Source: Chelydra serpentina
Lineage: Eukaryota > Chordata > Testudines > Chelydridae
Assembly (NCBI GenBank): GCA_037349315.1
Contig: JBAIAC010000024.1
Span: 33,963,501-34,027,500, forward strand
DNA length: 64,000 nt
Direction of reading: 5' to 3'
Shown here: positions 33,116 to 44,970 of the stretch, one piece after another
How positions within the stretch are numbered: position 1 is the first letter of the stretch
Layout of the letters: each line of letters starts with the position of its first letter
The notes under the pieces: model-generated
Databases searched by the model: none
Told to the model about the DNA's origin: nothing
Seen by the model: only the letters and a program-made list of their open reading frames with translations
Program-made: the position numbers and the translations under genes

Positions 33116-34865
33116 CCCACCCCATGTAAATGGAAAAGGGAGTCAATAAGTGAAATGGAATTGAGCAAAGACAAACATTCCAATGGTTAGGAAATGCCCC
33201 TATTAAAAATGTCATGCCTTTACCACCTCTGTGAACTAGAAAGCAAGCAGCTGAATCTCATAGACAGAGCCAATCCTGCAGCCCTTACATGGTTAGTCCC
33301 AGTATGCAGCCATTACACGCATAGTCCTATTGAGTCGAGTGGAACTTGGCACATGAGCAAGAGCTGAAAAATCAGGCCCAGAATGCTTACTTGAACTACT
33401 ACTGTAAACGGTAGTTGTCATAGGACAAAACTGCAAGGTTAGGTTAATTTCTGGCAGAATTTCACCAGTTAAAATAATTCTAAAGTCACAACAGGAAATA
33501 TGTATGCCATGGTCAAGTATGAAACATGTTCAAAGGGCTTGTGAACATAGTTTGATTGTGGTATAAGAAGCTGAACATAATATATACTCAGTCAGGGCAA
33601 TGTTTTATTGAGAGCACCACTGGGTATTAAATATAGACCTTTTTATTGTTCTTAATGGGATTTAATTCTCAGATTACCATACTGATAATATACCCCTTTC
33701 TTGAAAGATTAGCTTGTACTTCTATCCCATTCCAGAGTCATTGACTGTAAGATTTATTGCCATGTAGCAAACCCAATAAAAGGACTTTTGTTATGCATTC
33801 CTGAATGCTGTCCACTATACATAGCCTTTGTACATCACATGTGTTCAAGAATATGCCAAATCCATGAGCTGGATTATAATCTCACTTGACTTCAGTCAAA
33901 TTACAGTTGATTTATACTAGAGAAAATGAGACCAAACTCTGACACTTTGTTCTGGAAATAAAACAGGATACAGGAGGAGGTTAACTGCATTTTAGAACTG
34001 TACTAGTAGGCATTTAAAGATGAAAACTTCTACTTAGAGCCAGGGTGCAAAGCTAATCGTAGCCTAGAGTTTCCAAAATACATATTAGACTAACAGAAGT
34101 ACCCCCAACTGTGCACTTGCCTCAGGGAGGATTTAGATCAGACTGATTGTTCTGTGAAGCTCCCAATCTGGTGAGAAGTCACACTAGTAATTTGCATCCT
34201 TATAAAAGAATTAACTGAGCTTTTGCTTTGAAGTTCAATTATCCATGTGCATGTTTAAAACAGAATATCTGAAATGTATTGTTATGTTTGCACAGCTGCT
34301 AAGGACTTTTGATGTTTGTACATTTGCTATGGTGCATTAGACACTCAGGCAATAAGAATACAGTGTTACGGTGCAGGTCAAAGAAGGTCTTACTTGTGGG
34401 CAGGCATTGAGGCACAAGGTTTGAAAATCTGAAGAAAGTTTATGGCTCCCGCCTTCATTTGCGGAGCGTGAGGATAAATACAGTAACTCACTTAAATATT
34501 TATATATTATGGCAGTGCTAACGTCACCGCCATACTAAGGTCGAGTTGAGATTTAATTTTAAAATAGGTCCTTGAAAAAATGCAGCACTCAGATATTGTT
34601 GTCCTGAAAGATCTTAACAGAATAATACAGATTCTTCAAACCTGTTCAAATTGTTATAATTCATTGAAATCTCATGCGTAGGCTGTGTTTCAGGAAATTA
34701 AGTTATAATTAAGCTAAAATAATTAATGATTGTTATGATTAACAGCACATTTATTCTTACTTGAATAAGTAAGTGAGGCTATTATAATGTCAGAGGTACC
34801 TCAACAATCCTCACCCTTCCTTTACAGCTAATTTGCATGCTACAATTTTATTGGCTGTAATGAGT
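33116..34865. other. AT-rich sequence with palindromic repeat remnants
   Basis: Segments 33258-33380 ('gccaatcctgcagccctta' ... 'aaatcaggcccag') and 33870-33960 ('cttgacttcagtc') resemble short turtle foldback repeats. No gene was recognised. Confidence 0.38.
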
Positions 34866-34869
34866 CAGT

Positions 34870-35877
34870 GGTATGAATTAGACTGGACACATGTCCAAAA
34901 CTGGACCCAGGGAATGGTCTTGGGTACGGTGCTGTTCAATATCTTCATCAATGATTTAGATAATGGCATAAAGAGTACATTTATAAAGTGTGCAGATGAT
35001 ACTAAGCTGGGAGGGGTTGCATGTGCTGTGGAGGATAGGATTAAAATTCAAAACGATTTGGACAAATTGAAGAAATGGTCTGAAGTAAATAGGATGAAAT
35101 TCAGTAAGGACAAATACAAAATACTCCGCTTAGGAAGGAACAATCAACTGCACACATATAAAATGGAAAATGACTGCCTAGGAAGGAGTACTGTAGAAAG
35201 GGATTTAGGGGTTATAGTGGATCACAGGCTAAATATGAATCAAAAGTGTCACACTGTTGCAAAAAAAAAAAAAAAGAGCAAACATCATTTTGGGATGTAT
35301 TAACATGAGTGTTGTAAGCAAGATATTAGAAGTAATTCTTCCACTCTACTCTGCACTGATAAAGCCTCAACTGGAGTATTGTGTCCAGTTCTGGGTGCCA
35401 CATTTCAGGAAAAATGTGGACAAATTGGAGAACGCCCAGAGGAGAGCAACAAAAATGATTAAAGGTCTAGAAAACATGACCTGTGAGGAAAGATTGAAAA
35501 AAATGGGTTTAGTCTGGAGAAGAGAAGACTGAGAGGGGAAGTAACAGTTTTCAAGTACATAAAAGGTTGCTACAAGGAAAAGAGAAAAAATGTTCTCTTT
35601 AACCTCTGAGGATAGGACAAGAAGCAATGGGCTTAAATTGCAGCAAGGGTAGTTTAGATTGGACATCAGGAAAAACTTCCTGTCAGGGTGGTTAAGCACT
35701 GGAATAAATTGCCTAGGGAGATTGTGCAATCTCCATCATCGGCAATTTTTAAGAGCAGGTTGGACAAACACCTGTCAGGGATGGTTTAGATAATACTTAG
35801 TCCTGCCTTGAGTGCAGGGGACTGGACTAGATGACCTCTTGAGGTCCCTTCCAGTCCTACACTTCTATGATTCTATG
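34870..35877 (+). mobile_element. CR1 LINE, 3' kilobase
   Basis: The sense-strand copy covers the end of the reverse transcriptase, the ORF2 C-terminus and the 3' UTR. It finishes with 'ggtcccttccagtcctac' and the octamer-type end 'ttctatgattctatg' at 35863-35877. The 5' side is truncated upstream of the GVPQGS region. It is comparatively well preserved. Confidence 0.92.
34893..35532 (+). pseudogene. CR1 ORF2 C-terminal half (reverse transcriptase to end), frameshifted
   Basis: The first frame reads [20 protein letters not shown], then ADDTKLGGVACAVEDRIKIQ, and ends in a lysine run. The second frame continues with SKILEVILPLYSALIKPQLE, YCVQFWVPHFRKNVDKLENA and RRATKMIKGLENMTCEERLK. The catalytic box is C-A-D-D (34989-35000) instead of F-A-D-D. 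A 15-A tract at 35261-35275 moves the frame by one register in the middle of the conserved A-K-K-A-N-x-I-L-G-C block. A stop at 35532 ends the readable part, after which the 3' UTR-like sequence starts. Both the A-tract and the stop make this copy inactive. Confidence 0.9.
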
Positions 35878-37080
35878 TGCCAAGAGTTCTCTTGGTAGTT
35901 TGCTTGTCCTCAGCTGTCACTATTCCTTTAAGGTTTGGCGGTCACATGCTAGCGTGGGCATTGAATGACTCCATCACTGCCTCAGTTCCACAGTGTGCCA
36001 GGACAGCTGAGTAAGGAGCACAGAAGTCCCGAAAGCACAGAGACATCAGTGTTCAGGGACTGGTCTCCTTCCCCCTCCCACTCATCTTTCACTAAGCTCC
36101 AGTCTTCCTAACATAACCATTTTTATCTCACATAGCCCTCATGCACATCTCTGCTTTCCCCTCCTTCCCCATAAGCTTCTGCATTGCTCACTCATTTCTC
36201 TGACTGCCATAAAGCAGTACATCATAGAGCAAATGCTCACCACTGTACATGTTGTAATTAATGGAGCAAATGGAGTGGTCATCTCTGAGGAAGGCATGGG
36301 ATGAGTGGTGTGTGAGGGTGCCAGGTGGGCAGAATGGGGCTAGGGTGGGGAGCAGAAGAAATAATAGATGTACATGGGCCTAGGGGAGAAAATGGGCTGT
36401 GTTTGAGGTAGGGGGCTATGTTAGAGAGACCAGGACTATGCTATGTGGTGCTGGTGCAATGAGGCAAGCCAAGAACCCTAGTCCAAGTGTTTCTATGCTT
36501 TGAGGGCACCCCCGGCTGTGATGTCTTAAAGCACAGAACAGCTCAGGCAGCATGCTATCAGGTGCCTAATACCTTGGCACAGAGGAACTGGGCTCCTCAG
36601 CCACACACATACTCAGACCAACCATGTGTGAAGGTGATGTCTATGTGAGCAGTTACATTTATCTCATATGCCCACATATTAACTGTAACTGATTAGCAGG
36701 AATCCTAGAAATCCATTTCCGATGGAAAAACACAGAATTTGCATTTTTTTCAAAATTTGCATCGTTTTTACGTTTTGTGAAAAAATTAAAACAGCTATTA
36801 ACTATTAAACTAAATTTTACTGTAAGTACTACTGTCACATATTCAATGCGCGCAACCTCCCCCCTTGTGGTTGATTTTTGAATGCACTTTAAATTTACCT
36901 AGCTAAACTTATGCCAATAAACTGCTGTGAGTAATCACAGCATATAGAGATTACTCAACGGCGTATAGGGGGTTCATGTTTTAATTCATCTCAAATTTCA
37001 CTTCAGCCTCCAGATCTGAGTAATTAAAGTTATGAAAAGATGCTGAAAACTTTAAAAAATCACCCCTAGAGACCGAATCA
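35878..37080. other. Anonymous sequence; one member of a short dispersed duplicate
   Basis: Positions 36232-36261 (aatgctcaccactgtacatg and following) recur at 38602-38631 with one mismatch in 30. No gene was recognised. 36720-37080 is AT-rich and may belong to the transposon whose zinc finger begins at 37085. Confidence 0.4.
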
Positions 37081-37084
37081 TTGA

Positions 37085-37193
37085 ATTGGAAAGGACAGAT
37101 TTCACGTTGATGATAATATGCTGTTCTGTACTGTATGCAGCAAAGCTATGGATTATGTTCGAAAGCAGACACTTGTAGAACACATGGAAAGCG

Positions 37194-37244
<51 letters not shown>

Positions 37245-37348
37245 ATGAAAACAAACGAAAAGAAGAGGCTGGAACAGGCAGGGCCATCAATGACTATAAA
37301 GAAACAATGCACTGTGACTGGATGATTCCAGCATTTTTGTGTGTTTAA
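37085..37348 (+). pseudogene. CGGBP1/BED-like zinc-finger remnant, probably of a hAT-type transposon
   Basis: The frame reads IGKDRFHVDDNMLFCTVCSK, then AMDYVRKQTLVEHMES, then an Ile-Tyr run, then KLNENKRKEEAGTGRA. This resembles the C-x2-C...H zinc finger of CGGBP1 and of related hAT transposases, whose consensus has a similar LFC-x2-C, VRK and HL-x-S-x-x-H layout. The second zinc-binding His would follow HMES but has been replaced by a (TA)22 expansion encoding alternating Ile and Tyr. The basic segment NENKRKEE resumes afterwards. No start codon or catalytic core is seen. It is a dead fragment, and boundaries of the parent element were not found. Confidence 0.6.
37195..37238. repeat. (TA)22 microsatellite
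   Basis: Forty-four bases of perfect TA lie inside the zinc-finger remnant at 37085-37348. The length suggests ongoing slippage and likely polymorphism. Confidence 0.97.
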
Positions 37349-37952
37349 ACCTCCCCCGCCCCCATTTTTATGAAAATATAAATTACAGACATAGACGTAT
37401 TTGGTATATGTAAGAAATACAAATTGCAAGTCTATGAACTTTATTTTATTATAATGATTGATGGCACTGGTAGGCTTTGAACTTGCTTAAAAATCGTAAA
37501 CCTATCAATAAAACATTGTGTTCAACTGATACCTATATAAATTGTGGGCAGAGAAATTAAAGTTCAGTGTTTCATTTTAATCATGGAACAACATGGATTT
37601 TTATCAGAGCATTTTGAGGTTTTTTATCATGGAAAACTAGTATCCCTGCAGATTAGCTAGTATACTCCACTGGACCACACATTAAAAGATCTGACTAGAG
37701 CTTTAAAAGTTTTAATATAGCATAAGATTGTACATTAAAAATAGTGCAGACTGTTAGAAATGAAATATATTAAACAGGTAGCCATAGGTGTGCCATGGCT
37801 AACGTTATAGATTACGAGCATTTGAATTAATTTTTTTTCCATCCTAATGTTTCATGGAAAACTGTTTATTGCTTCCTGCCACTGGATCATATTTTGGTTG
37901 CTAGTCACTGTTACGCAGAACAGCAGGGATCACAGCACAGGGATCACACCTG
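37349..37952. other. AT-rich sequence, no feature recognised
   Basis: No repeat or exon was recognised up to the SINE. Confidence 0.4.
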
Positions 37953-38135
37953 GGGAGAGGGATAGCTCAGTGGTTTGAGCATTGGCCTGCTAAATCCAGG
38001 GCTGTGAGTTCAATCCTTGAGGGGGCCATTTGGGGATCTGGGGCAAAAACTGGGGATTGGTCCTGCTTTGAGCAGGGGGTTGGACTAGATGACCTACTAA
38101 GGTCCCTTCCAACCCTGATATTCTATGATTCTATG
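37953..38135 (+). mobile_element. Turtle tRNA-derived SINE with CR1-like tail
   Basis: The head 'gagggatagctcagtggttt' and 'gagcattggcctgctaaa' is tRNA-like. It holds an A box (tagctcagtgg) and a B-box-like 'gagttcaatcc', which form the internal RNA polymerase III promoter. The unrelated middle ('gagggggccatttgggga') follows, then a CR1-like tail 'ttggactagatgacct', 'aaggtcccttccaaccc' and 'attctatgattctatg'. The shared tail is what lets CR1 reverse transcriptase mobilise the SINE. Both promoter boxes are nearly intact. No target duplication was identified. Confidence 0.95.
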
Positions 38136-39045
38136 AAAAGAGTTAGGCATGAAATATAATATTTATCTGCAGGGGGGGATATTTTGATGTGACATTTATA
38201 GTTATTGCTACTGATTAATCAAAGTTTCAGCTCTGCATCTAAGGCTCAGCATTTCTAATTTGCTGCCTAATGCTTAATCATAGCAGCATCGTAACAGCAA
38301 TGATTCTGTAGCCTGTGGCATTTGTTATGTGAATGCACTTGATAAAACATAAGAAAAACTGACAGACGAAAACTTAAGAAAACAAAAATACTGCAGCTCT
38401 AATTATATTAATGTGAACTAAGAGTCTTTGAAAACATGGCATCGGTCATGTAGCAAAGACAGTTGGAAAGTGGAAAGTAGGCAAGGAGGATTCGGGAGAT
38501 ACAGTGAGTAATTAAGGAGATGCGTTGTACGATAACCAAGTGAGCATTTTACAGTTTCAAGCAGTGAGGAATCTCACTGTACCAAAGGGAAAACACTTTC
38601 CAATGCTCACCACTGTACATGTTGCAATTAACTAAATAGAAAATGTAATTTATGGGTACTCAGTAACTTGGCTGTAAAACATTATCCCCTGTTTTACTTT
38701 ATGGCAAACAATTCTGGGATGATTTATTTAAGAAATTAATCACCAATATGTCTAATTCATATTCAATTTACTCAAATGTCCAGGAGACCCCCAAACAATC
38801 TCAAAAGACAAACTCTTGATGAAGAGATTACAGTTTAACTGTTTTTAATAAAGTAATTTTAATCCCAGTAAAACCAAGTTTTTGGTTAACCAGACTGAAT
38901 ACACTTTATTACTCTTTTTTGTTTCATTCAGTTGATGATTTAATTAGAAATATGTGAGTATAACACCAAAATAGACTCTAGTTCCCTAAAATGATTGGTC
39001 TAAACCAGAAATCCTTCCTCATAGAACACTTACTTATTTCAGTGG
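38136..39045. other. AT-rich sequence; second member of a 30-bp duplicate
   Basis: Positions 38602-38631 repeat 36232-36261. No other feature was recognised. Confidence 0.4.
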
Positions 39046-39053
39046 AAGTAAAG

Positions 39054-39286
39054 CATAGGCGCCGACTTTGTGGGTGCTCCGGGGCTGGAGCACCCACGGA
39101 AAAAAATTGGTGGGTGCTCTGCACCCACCGGCAACTCCCCGCCATCCCCGGAGCTCGCGCCCAACTTACCGGAGCACCGGGCGATGTTCCGGGGCCCCGC
39201 CCCCGACGCCGGCGACGTTGCGGTGGCATCGGGGGCGGGGCCCGGCGTCAGCACCCACCGACGCTGACGGAAGTCAGCGTCGCTGG
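39054..39286. mobile_element. GC-rich hAT-type MITE
   Basis: The left end CATAGGCGCCGACTT and the reverse-complemented right end CCAGCGACGCTGACTT are related. Near-identical 8-bp flanks, aagtaaag (39046-39053) and aagtaaga (39287-39294), suggest a hAT-type duplication with later mutation. The interior has inverted blocks (ggagcacccacgg, ggtgggtgctct; gccccgcccccgacgcc facing gggggcggggcccggc). All long frames here on both strands (38978-39362) are translations of the repeat. Confidence 0.75.
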
Positions 39287-39294
39287 AAGTAAGA

Positions 39295-40427
39295 GTATTA
39301 TACAAGTGGAGTCACACCATTGCAAACAAAATCAATGTTATCTGATTTCTAGTAATATCTAAAAACTTGCAACCTGAAATTATCTAGGTTTTGTTCATTG
39401 TACCACAGTCTTAATCCATTGTTTTTTTTCAAACTATGAAAGCAATTCCTGTGAATACAATGTTAATGGCATAATGTATTTTTTACTGTGGTACTGTTGC
39501 AATAAATAATATATTGTTATGTAAATCAGAAAAATCTAGGTGATGCAGTATATCTGTTATGCTCAATATTGGTAACTAATCAGGTTTCATCTGAAAATAA
39601 GTTCATTCTGATCAGCTTCAGTGAGATCTGTGAAAACTTATTTTCCTTCTGGAAGGTGAATAAAACGGCTTTTTCCTGACGTAATCTCTCCTTTAGAATA
39701 TTGGTTTTAAAGGGAAAAATGGTTACACTTTTGACATTTATGGCCTGAAAGAGAGATTTCCAGGTGTTTCTATATAGGTAAGAATACAATCTTTGTATAC
39801 TAAAGTAATGCTGGTTGCCTGGGGAAACAACCAGAAGAAATAAAGATAAATTAAAAATTTGTCCCCTGCATAGCAGGCTTCTTAATAAACCTCCAACCTA
39901 CCCCCAACCCCAATTTCCCCAAATAACAGAGAGGAAAAATAGGTCTTTGTAGTATATCTAGAACAGAACAAGCTGGATACCAGATTTCATAGTCATTTAG
40001 AATGAGGACCTCTACCAGTTGCAATGGTGGCAGTAGAGCAAAGAGAGCTGGATGAATACTACATATATCTTTGCAAGCATTAGCTAGAATTTTAAAATAA
40101 ATGTCCTTTGACTTTGCTCAATCCCTTTTGTGTTGGCTTCCTGTGACACTGACATTGTTGCAATCAGTTTTTATTGGCATGACTATTTGCAGAAAGTGAA
40201 TTTCAAAGTCACATGCACAAGTATTCATGGAAACTGAATTTGAAACATTCATACACCTGTGTGGACTCTGAAGTGTTTGTGCACATATCCAGTCACAGAG
40301 CAGAAACAATACCATGTCACAGATCTGACCAGTTGCAACTAACCAGCACAGCTCTAGTCGTGAATATGGAATATTTGTAGTTCACAATCAATTCCGAGAA
40401 GTAAAACATTTACATTGGAAAACAACT
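39295..40427. other. AT-rich sequence, no feature recognised
   Basis: No domain-bearing frame or repeat end was recognised. Confidence 0.4.
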
Positions 40428-40945
40428 TGTCAAACTGGTCAGGCCAATGGTCCATTTACTCCAGTATCCTTTCTCAAAGCAATCAGTACAGTATTCTTCA
40501 CAAGAAGGTGGATAGTAGACAATGATGGAATAATCTTTCCATAAGGGAAATCTCTTCCTCATCCTGTCAGACAGTGGGTGGATTATGCCTTGAAGTATCT
40601 TTAAAAACCCATATCTAGTATAAATTGTGGATTTTTGCATACATGTATCTAATCCTTTTTTGAATCCTACTAATCTCTTAGCCCCAGTGATACCTTATGT
40701 CAATGGGTGCCATAGGTTAATTAGAAAAGTACTGTAATGTCTTTAAAATTTACATTCCAGAACAATTCCCTTGTTCTTGTATCACAAATATATAGGAGTG
40801 AATTATCTACTTTTTCAAATGCAATGTATTATTTTCTCTACCTGTATCAAGTCCTCCCTTTATTTGTCTCCTCTCTAAATTATACTGCTTCAATCTTTTC
40901 AGTTTTTCTCATAAGGAAATTTCCCCAGGCCCCTATTTGCAAAAT
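40428..40945 (-). mobile_element. CR1 LINE, old 3' fragment, antisense
   Basis: Antisense CR1 blocks include 'aggccaatggtccattta' and 'ctccagtatcc', 'cttgtatcacaaatatat', 'tcaagtcctccctttatttg' and 'tcctctctaaatta'. The copy is more diverged than the others in the window. Coding frames are shattered. Confidence 0.75.
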
Positions 40946-41400
40946 AATTAATTAAATAATGAATACATTCAAGTCAATCCATAAAAAAGGCTGAATTCAC
41001 TGGACAAATTATTCATTTCAAATTGTACACTCAGCTTGATGATGATATAATGCATTTGTTATGCTAGTGAATACAAATTGCTGATACATAACTTTATTTA
41101 ATCTTTTCACTATGAAACGTTATTGCTACTGTTACTAGACAGCATTGCTGTAGGGATTTCTGTATTAGTACAGTGTCACTGTTTATTTTCCACGGTCATT
41201 TTTCCTTTTCTTTATAAAGGTGTGTTTGATTTTCCAGAAGAAATATTCAGTTTCCCTTTACTCAAAGCAAAATTTTCATATCATCTCATTTGGTGAGCAA
41301 GGCACATTCATTGAAAAACAAGGCAATATCACAGTCATGAAACAGACGACATCTTTGTTAAATGTCTTCCTTTACCACTGAGGCTGACAAAGAACACTGA

Positions 41401-41550
41401 AAGACAAGGTGAGTGAGGTAATATCTTTTACAAGATCAACTTCTGTGGAGGAAGAAGAACCTCTCTGAAGAAGAGCTCTGTGTAAACTCAAAAGCTATTA
41501 CCTCACCCACTTGTGTCTCTAATATCCTGGGACCAACATGGATAAAACAT
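41401..41550. mobile_element. Penelope-like hairpin fragment
   Basis: Third copy of the palindrome: 'gacaaggtgagtgaggtaat' and 'atcttttacaagatcaactt' on the left, 'gaagaagagctctgtgtaaa' in the centre. The inverted 'ctattacctcacccactt', then 'aatatcctgggaccaacatg', lie on the right. The left arm is shorter than the right, suggesting internal deletion. A CR1 3' fragment follows immediately. Confidence 0.7.
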
Positions 41551-41584
41551 ACAAACATACATACATAAAACATACATACTGCAT

Positions 41585-41930
41585 ACAAAGAATCCTGTGG
41601 GTCTTGCCCACAAGCTCAGGGTCTAACTGACTGCCATATTTGGAGACAGGAAGGAATTTTCCCCTGGGTCAGATGGGCAGAGACCCTAGGGAGGTTTTGC
41701 CTTCGTCTGCAGCATGGGGCATGGGTCACTTGCATGTTTTAACTACTGTAAATGATGGATTCTCTGTAACTTGAAGTCTTTAAACCATGATTTGAGGACT
41801 TCAGTAACTCAGCCAGAGGTTATAGGTCTATTACTGGAGTGGGTGAGGTTCTGTAGCCTGCAATGTGCAGGAGGTCAGACTAGATTATCATGATGGTCCC
41901 TTCTGACCTTAAAGGCTATGAGTCTATGAG
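41585..41930 (+). mobile_element. CR1-type LINE 3' fragment (second subfamily)
   Basis: The sense-strand tail contains 'gacaggaaggaattttcccc', 'caggaggtcagactagatta', 'tcatgatggtcccttctg' and the octamer-type end 'ctatgagtctatgag'. The 3' UTR differs from the other CR1 copies, indicating another CR1 subfamily. No coding content. Confidence 0.85.
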
Positions 41931-44635
41931 AACTACAAACATGACTCTAGCAAAGTACTGTGTTTTCGCATTTCCATATAGGCAAAGGTCCATAGTCACT
42001 CTGCATAGTGCTGAGTCAGAACTAAAATGTCTGACACATGACTGCTCATCTCTCAGAAATCAGGAACTCAGAAGATGTGCTGCTCATGAGGAAAAATCTG
42101 GTTAAATTGGATCACACAATCTGTCCAAAGGAAATGTTGCTGTTGTAAAATACACAGTAGTGCAAAGCCCCCGGTTTTATGCTAAGCATCAAAATACAAT
42201 TCTGGTGATAAAAGCCATAGAAAGAAAAGGCACTTGCCCTGGCATCTGCAGTAAGGTAAAGGACCTAGTTCTGAATTCAGAGATAGAAAAGAAAAACAGA
42301 CTTTGCAGTTCCATCAAGAAACTGAAGCCTCCTCTTCATGACAATGTATTTTAAATCTTCCTAACAGAAAGTCTAATGAGCCCTGTGGAAGCCACAAAGA
42401 AGCCAAGAAACTATTTCATCGAAAAGCACCAATGACAAGACTCCGCCACATTCAGAGAAGTTGCCAGTTGGCTTGCCATTCTCACCATTAGCTAAAAACT
42501 ATTCCTTGAAGTTCCAGGAAAGCATCTAAAAGGTGAACATTTTGAGTCATAGCTCAGAATTGCTTCCAAATATAGGACAGAAAATTAGCTATCAGTTGTC
42601 AAAAATGGCCATCCTGGAACATGGGACAAAGGCTGCGGTAATACCTTTGAGCAAAGAAAATGCACCACAGCCACAACTATAAATAGTTCTGAATGACATA
42701 TTGTACCTAGTTGTTTTCTAAATAAACATGAAAATAATTATTAAGAATTGTGACTCTCATGTGAGACGATAAAGTGAGGATAATTTCCCCCCTTTCCCCT
42801 GCCCGCACATAAAACCTTCCCTCCACCCTAGGGGAGGGGAGAGTGAATTGTGTTTTCTAACTCCTCTAAAATGATGAATTCTTCATTTGGCAACAGTTTG
42901 GTACAAGAGGGAATTTGACACTGAATCAATAAAAACAAAAAGTTCCACATGGTCTAATTGGCTTACCACCCACCCTGCAAGGAGGTAGTGTGTGGAACAA
43001 AACTATATAGTTGAATTTGGTATTATCATCTATAAACTACTAGGCAGGCCCAGAGGTGATCTGAATACCTCTAAAGGGAAAGCATCAGCAGTAAAGAGCA
43101 TGATGAACATCATTCTTTGCTTATTTACTGCTTAGAAGTATTTGAAATCTGCTTTTTATTTCTAAGTGGTATCTTAGTTTGTAAACACACAATGAACCAT
43201 TAGAAATGCTGCATAGCATAGATTATCCTATTGAAGAGAACTGAACTACAAGTACACTTTGGAATACTGCCCTGAATTATTTATAGTGTTGGGACATTGC
43301 ATTAAAATACTGCCAGAACACACCTATTGCCAATACAATAAAAATACACTACTAGTGTCAGTATTAAACTTCTATACAGCAGGTATGGCTGATGGAAGCA
43401 GGAGTTGCATGCTGTGGAAAAAATGCTATAAACTTTTATCAAAGTTAATTTGTTACATGAAAATGATCCTGAGGCAACATAGATTCAGGGCTAATTCCTT
43501 TAAATTATTTTAATGAGAGCTGGGGTTCTTAATTGCATCTAAGAAGGATGTTCTGTACCTTCCAGAATCAGGGCTTTTATAAGTCACTTTAATTATGATG
43601 TAAAAGCTGGTGTAGTTTAAATAAGACTAAGTATAAAACTCAGATGTACTGAACAGTGAGGCATAATTTGTGATAAGTATGTTAAGTAAGAAGTCATTAA
43701 TAAGATACATCAATGGGATTTACAAATGAATGGTTGTGGAATATAAAATAATGTAGCCGTAAAAATTAATTTAGGCCCTGATCCTGAACACAAAGGGACA
43801 ATTCATGTTCTTAAAATTAAGTACATGCCTCAGTCTTTGCAGGAGTGAAGCCTTATTCTGGGATGGTGATGGTATAATATGTCAAAATAGCATTAAGAAA
43901 ATTTATCCATGAGGAGAATGCTTATAGGCACACAGATACAATTGTTACAGCAGAACCATTCGTACAACTACAGTTAACTGACAGAATTTCCATTTAAAAT
44001 CCAGTTTTTCATTAGTTTAAAATAGTCCTGCAAACTTGCTCTGGGCTGAATTATGGTATCTAAGGACATAATTGAACCAAATTTGTTTTAAATGTAATTG
44101 TTTTGAAATGATAGTAAAACAGATTATAGCGACTGAACGCTACTATCTGACAGCTGTTCAGAATGCACATGTAACATTATAAAACTGGTCTAAGTCCAGT
44201 TCCTGAAGGATAGGTAGCTCTTTCAAAAGTCAGGCCAAGGATTGACTGGGCTTGGAAATTGTCTTTTTACTTCTAGCGATGATTGTTCCTTTTCACTGCT
44301 GAAACAAATTGGTGAAAGCTTGAATAGCTGTTCTGTGCATATATAAAGAACATAAAACTGCACGGCTGTCGGTTTTTCACATCCGCCACTGAACAGCCAT
44401 CAGATGGCAGTAACTTTAACTTTCTGCAGACCTTGGCTGACCTACCTACTCCATTCCCATTTCTAATCCCTTGAGCTATCCAGATCACTTTGAAAAAACT
44501 TTTTTTTTTTTTTTGGTCGAGCAAATTGTCCACATAGCTCAAAGACTATAGTAATTATTATAGAAGTGCAGAGTATTATTATTAACTTCCATCTCATGAG
44601 CTCAAAGTACATCACAGGTATTAACAAAATAAAAA
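41931..44635. other. AT-rich sequence with one palindromic repeat remnant
   Basis: Positions 43771-43865 ('ggccctgatcctgaac' ... 'tttgcaggagtgaag') resemble a short foldback repeat. Short frames (41890-42105, 42160-42354, 43259-43513) show no domains. A C-rich patch lies at 42784-42830 and a T tract near 44499-44514. Confidence 0.38.
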
Positions 44636-44639
44636 TCAC

Positions 44640-44775
44640 AGCACGTCTATATGAGCTAAGTATTAATCTCATTTTATAGACAGGCAAACAGACAGAGAAA
44701 TTAAGTGACTTGCTCAATGTCTCACATGAAGTCTGCAGGAGAGAGGGGAACAGAACCCTGGTCTCCAGGCTTTGC
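44640..44775 (+). mobile_element. MIR-like SINE (core region)
   Basis: The block 'aatctcattttatagacagg' and 'caaacagacagagaaattaa', then 'gtgacttgctcaatgtctca' and 'acagaaccctggtctcc' follows the MIR core-SINE plan known throughout amniotes. The copy is old, internally diverged and non-coding. It lies in the sense orientation. Confidence 0.8.
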
Positions 44776-44970
44776 CTTTCTGTAGTGGAATGTTGCATAG
44801 GCTACTGCTTCGCCTATAAGAGAGACATATATCTCTGTTGTTTATCGGTAGAAGAAAGTTTTTGGTTTGGGGAGCTCCTGACCCCAAAGTAAACAATTTA
44901 AGGGGGCATCCTAGAATCTTAGACAGCTATTATATATAAGGGGACATGAGAGTTTTAAGTTAATGATATA

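Noticed and set aside
35367..35729. 120-codon minus-strand frame
   Set aside because: Antisense of the CR1 ORF2 C-terminus and 3' UTR; not an independent gene.
37118..37348. A small membrane or low-complexity protein with an Ile-Tyr run
   Set aside because: The Ile-Tyr run is simply (TA)22 read in frame, also open on the opposite strand. The flanks are a transposon zinc-finger remnant.
37953..38135. Functional tRNA gene
   Set aside because: A and B boxes are present, but the cloverleaf is not completed and the sequence continues into the SINE body and CR1-like tail.
38978..39362. Several plus- and minus-strand frames up to 123 codons
   Set aside because: They are all translations of the GC-rich MITE at 39054-39286 and its edges.
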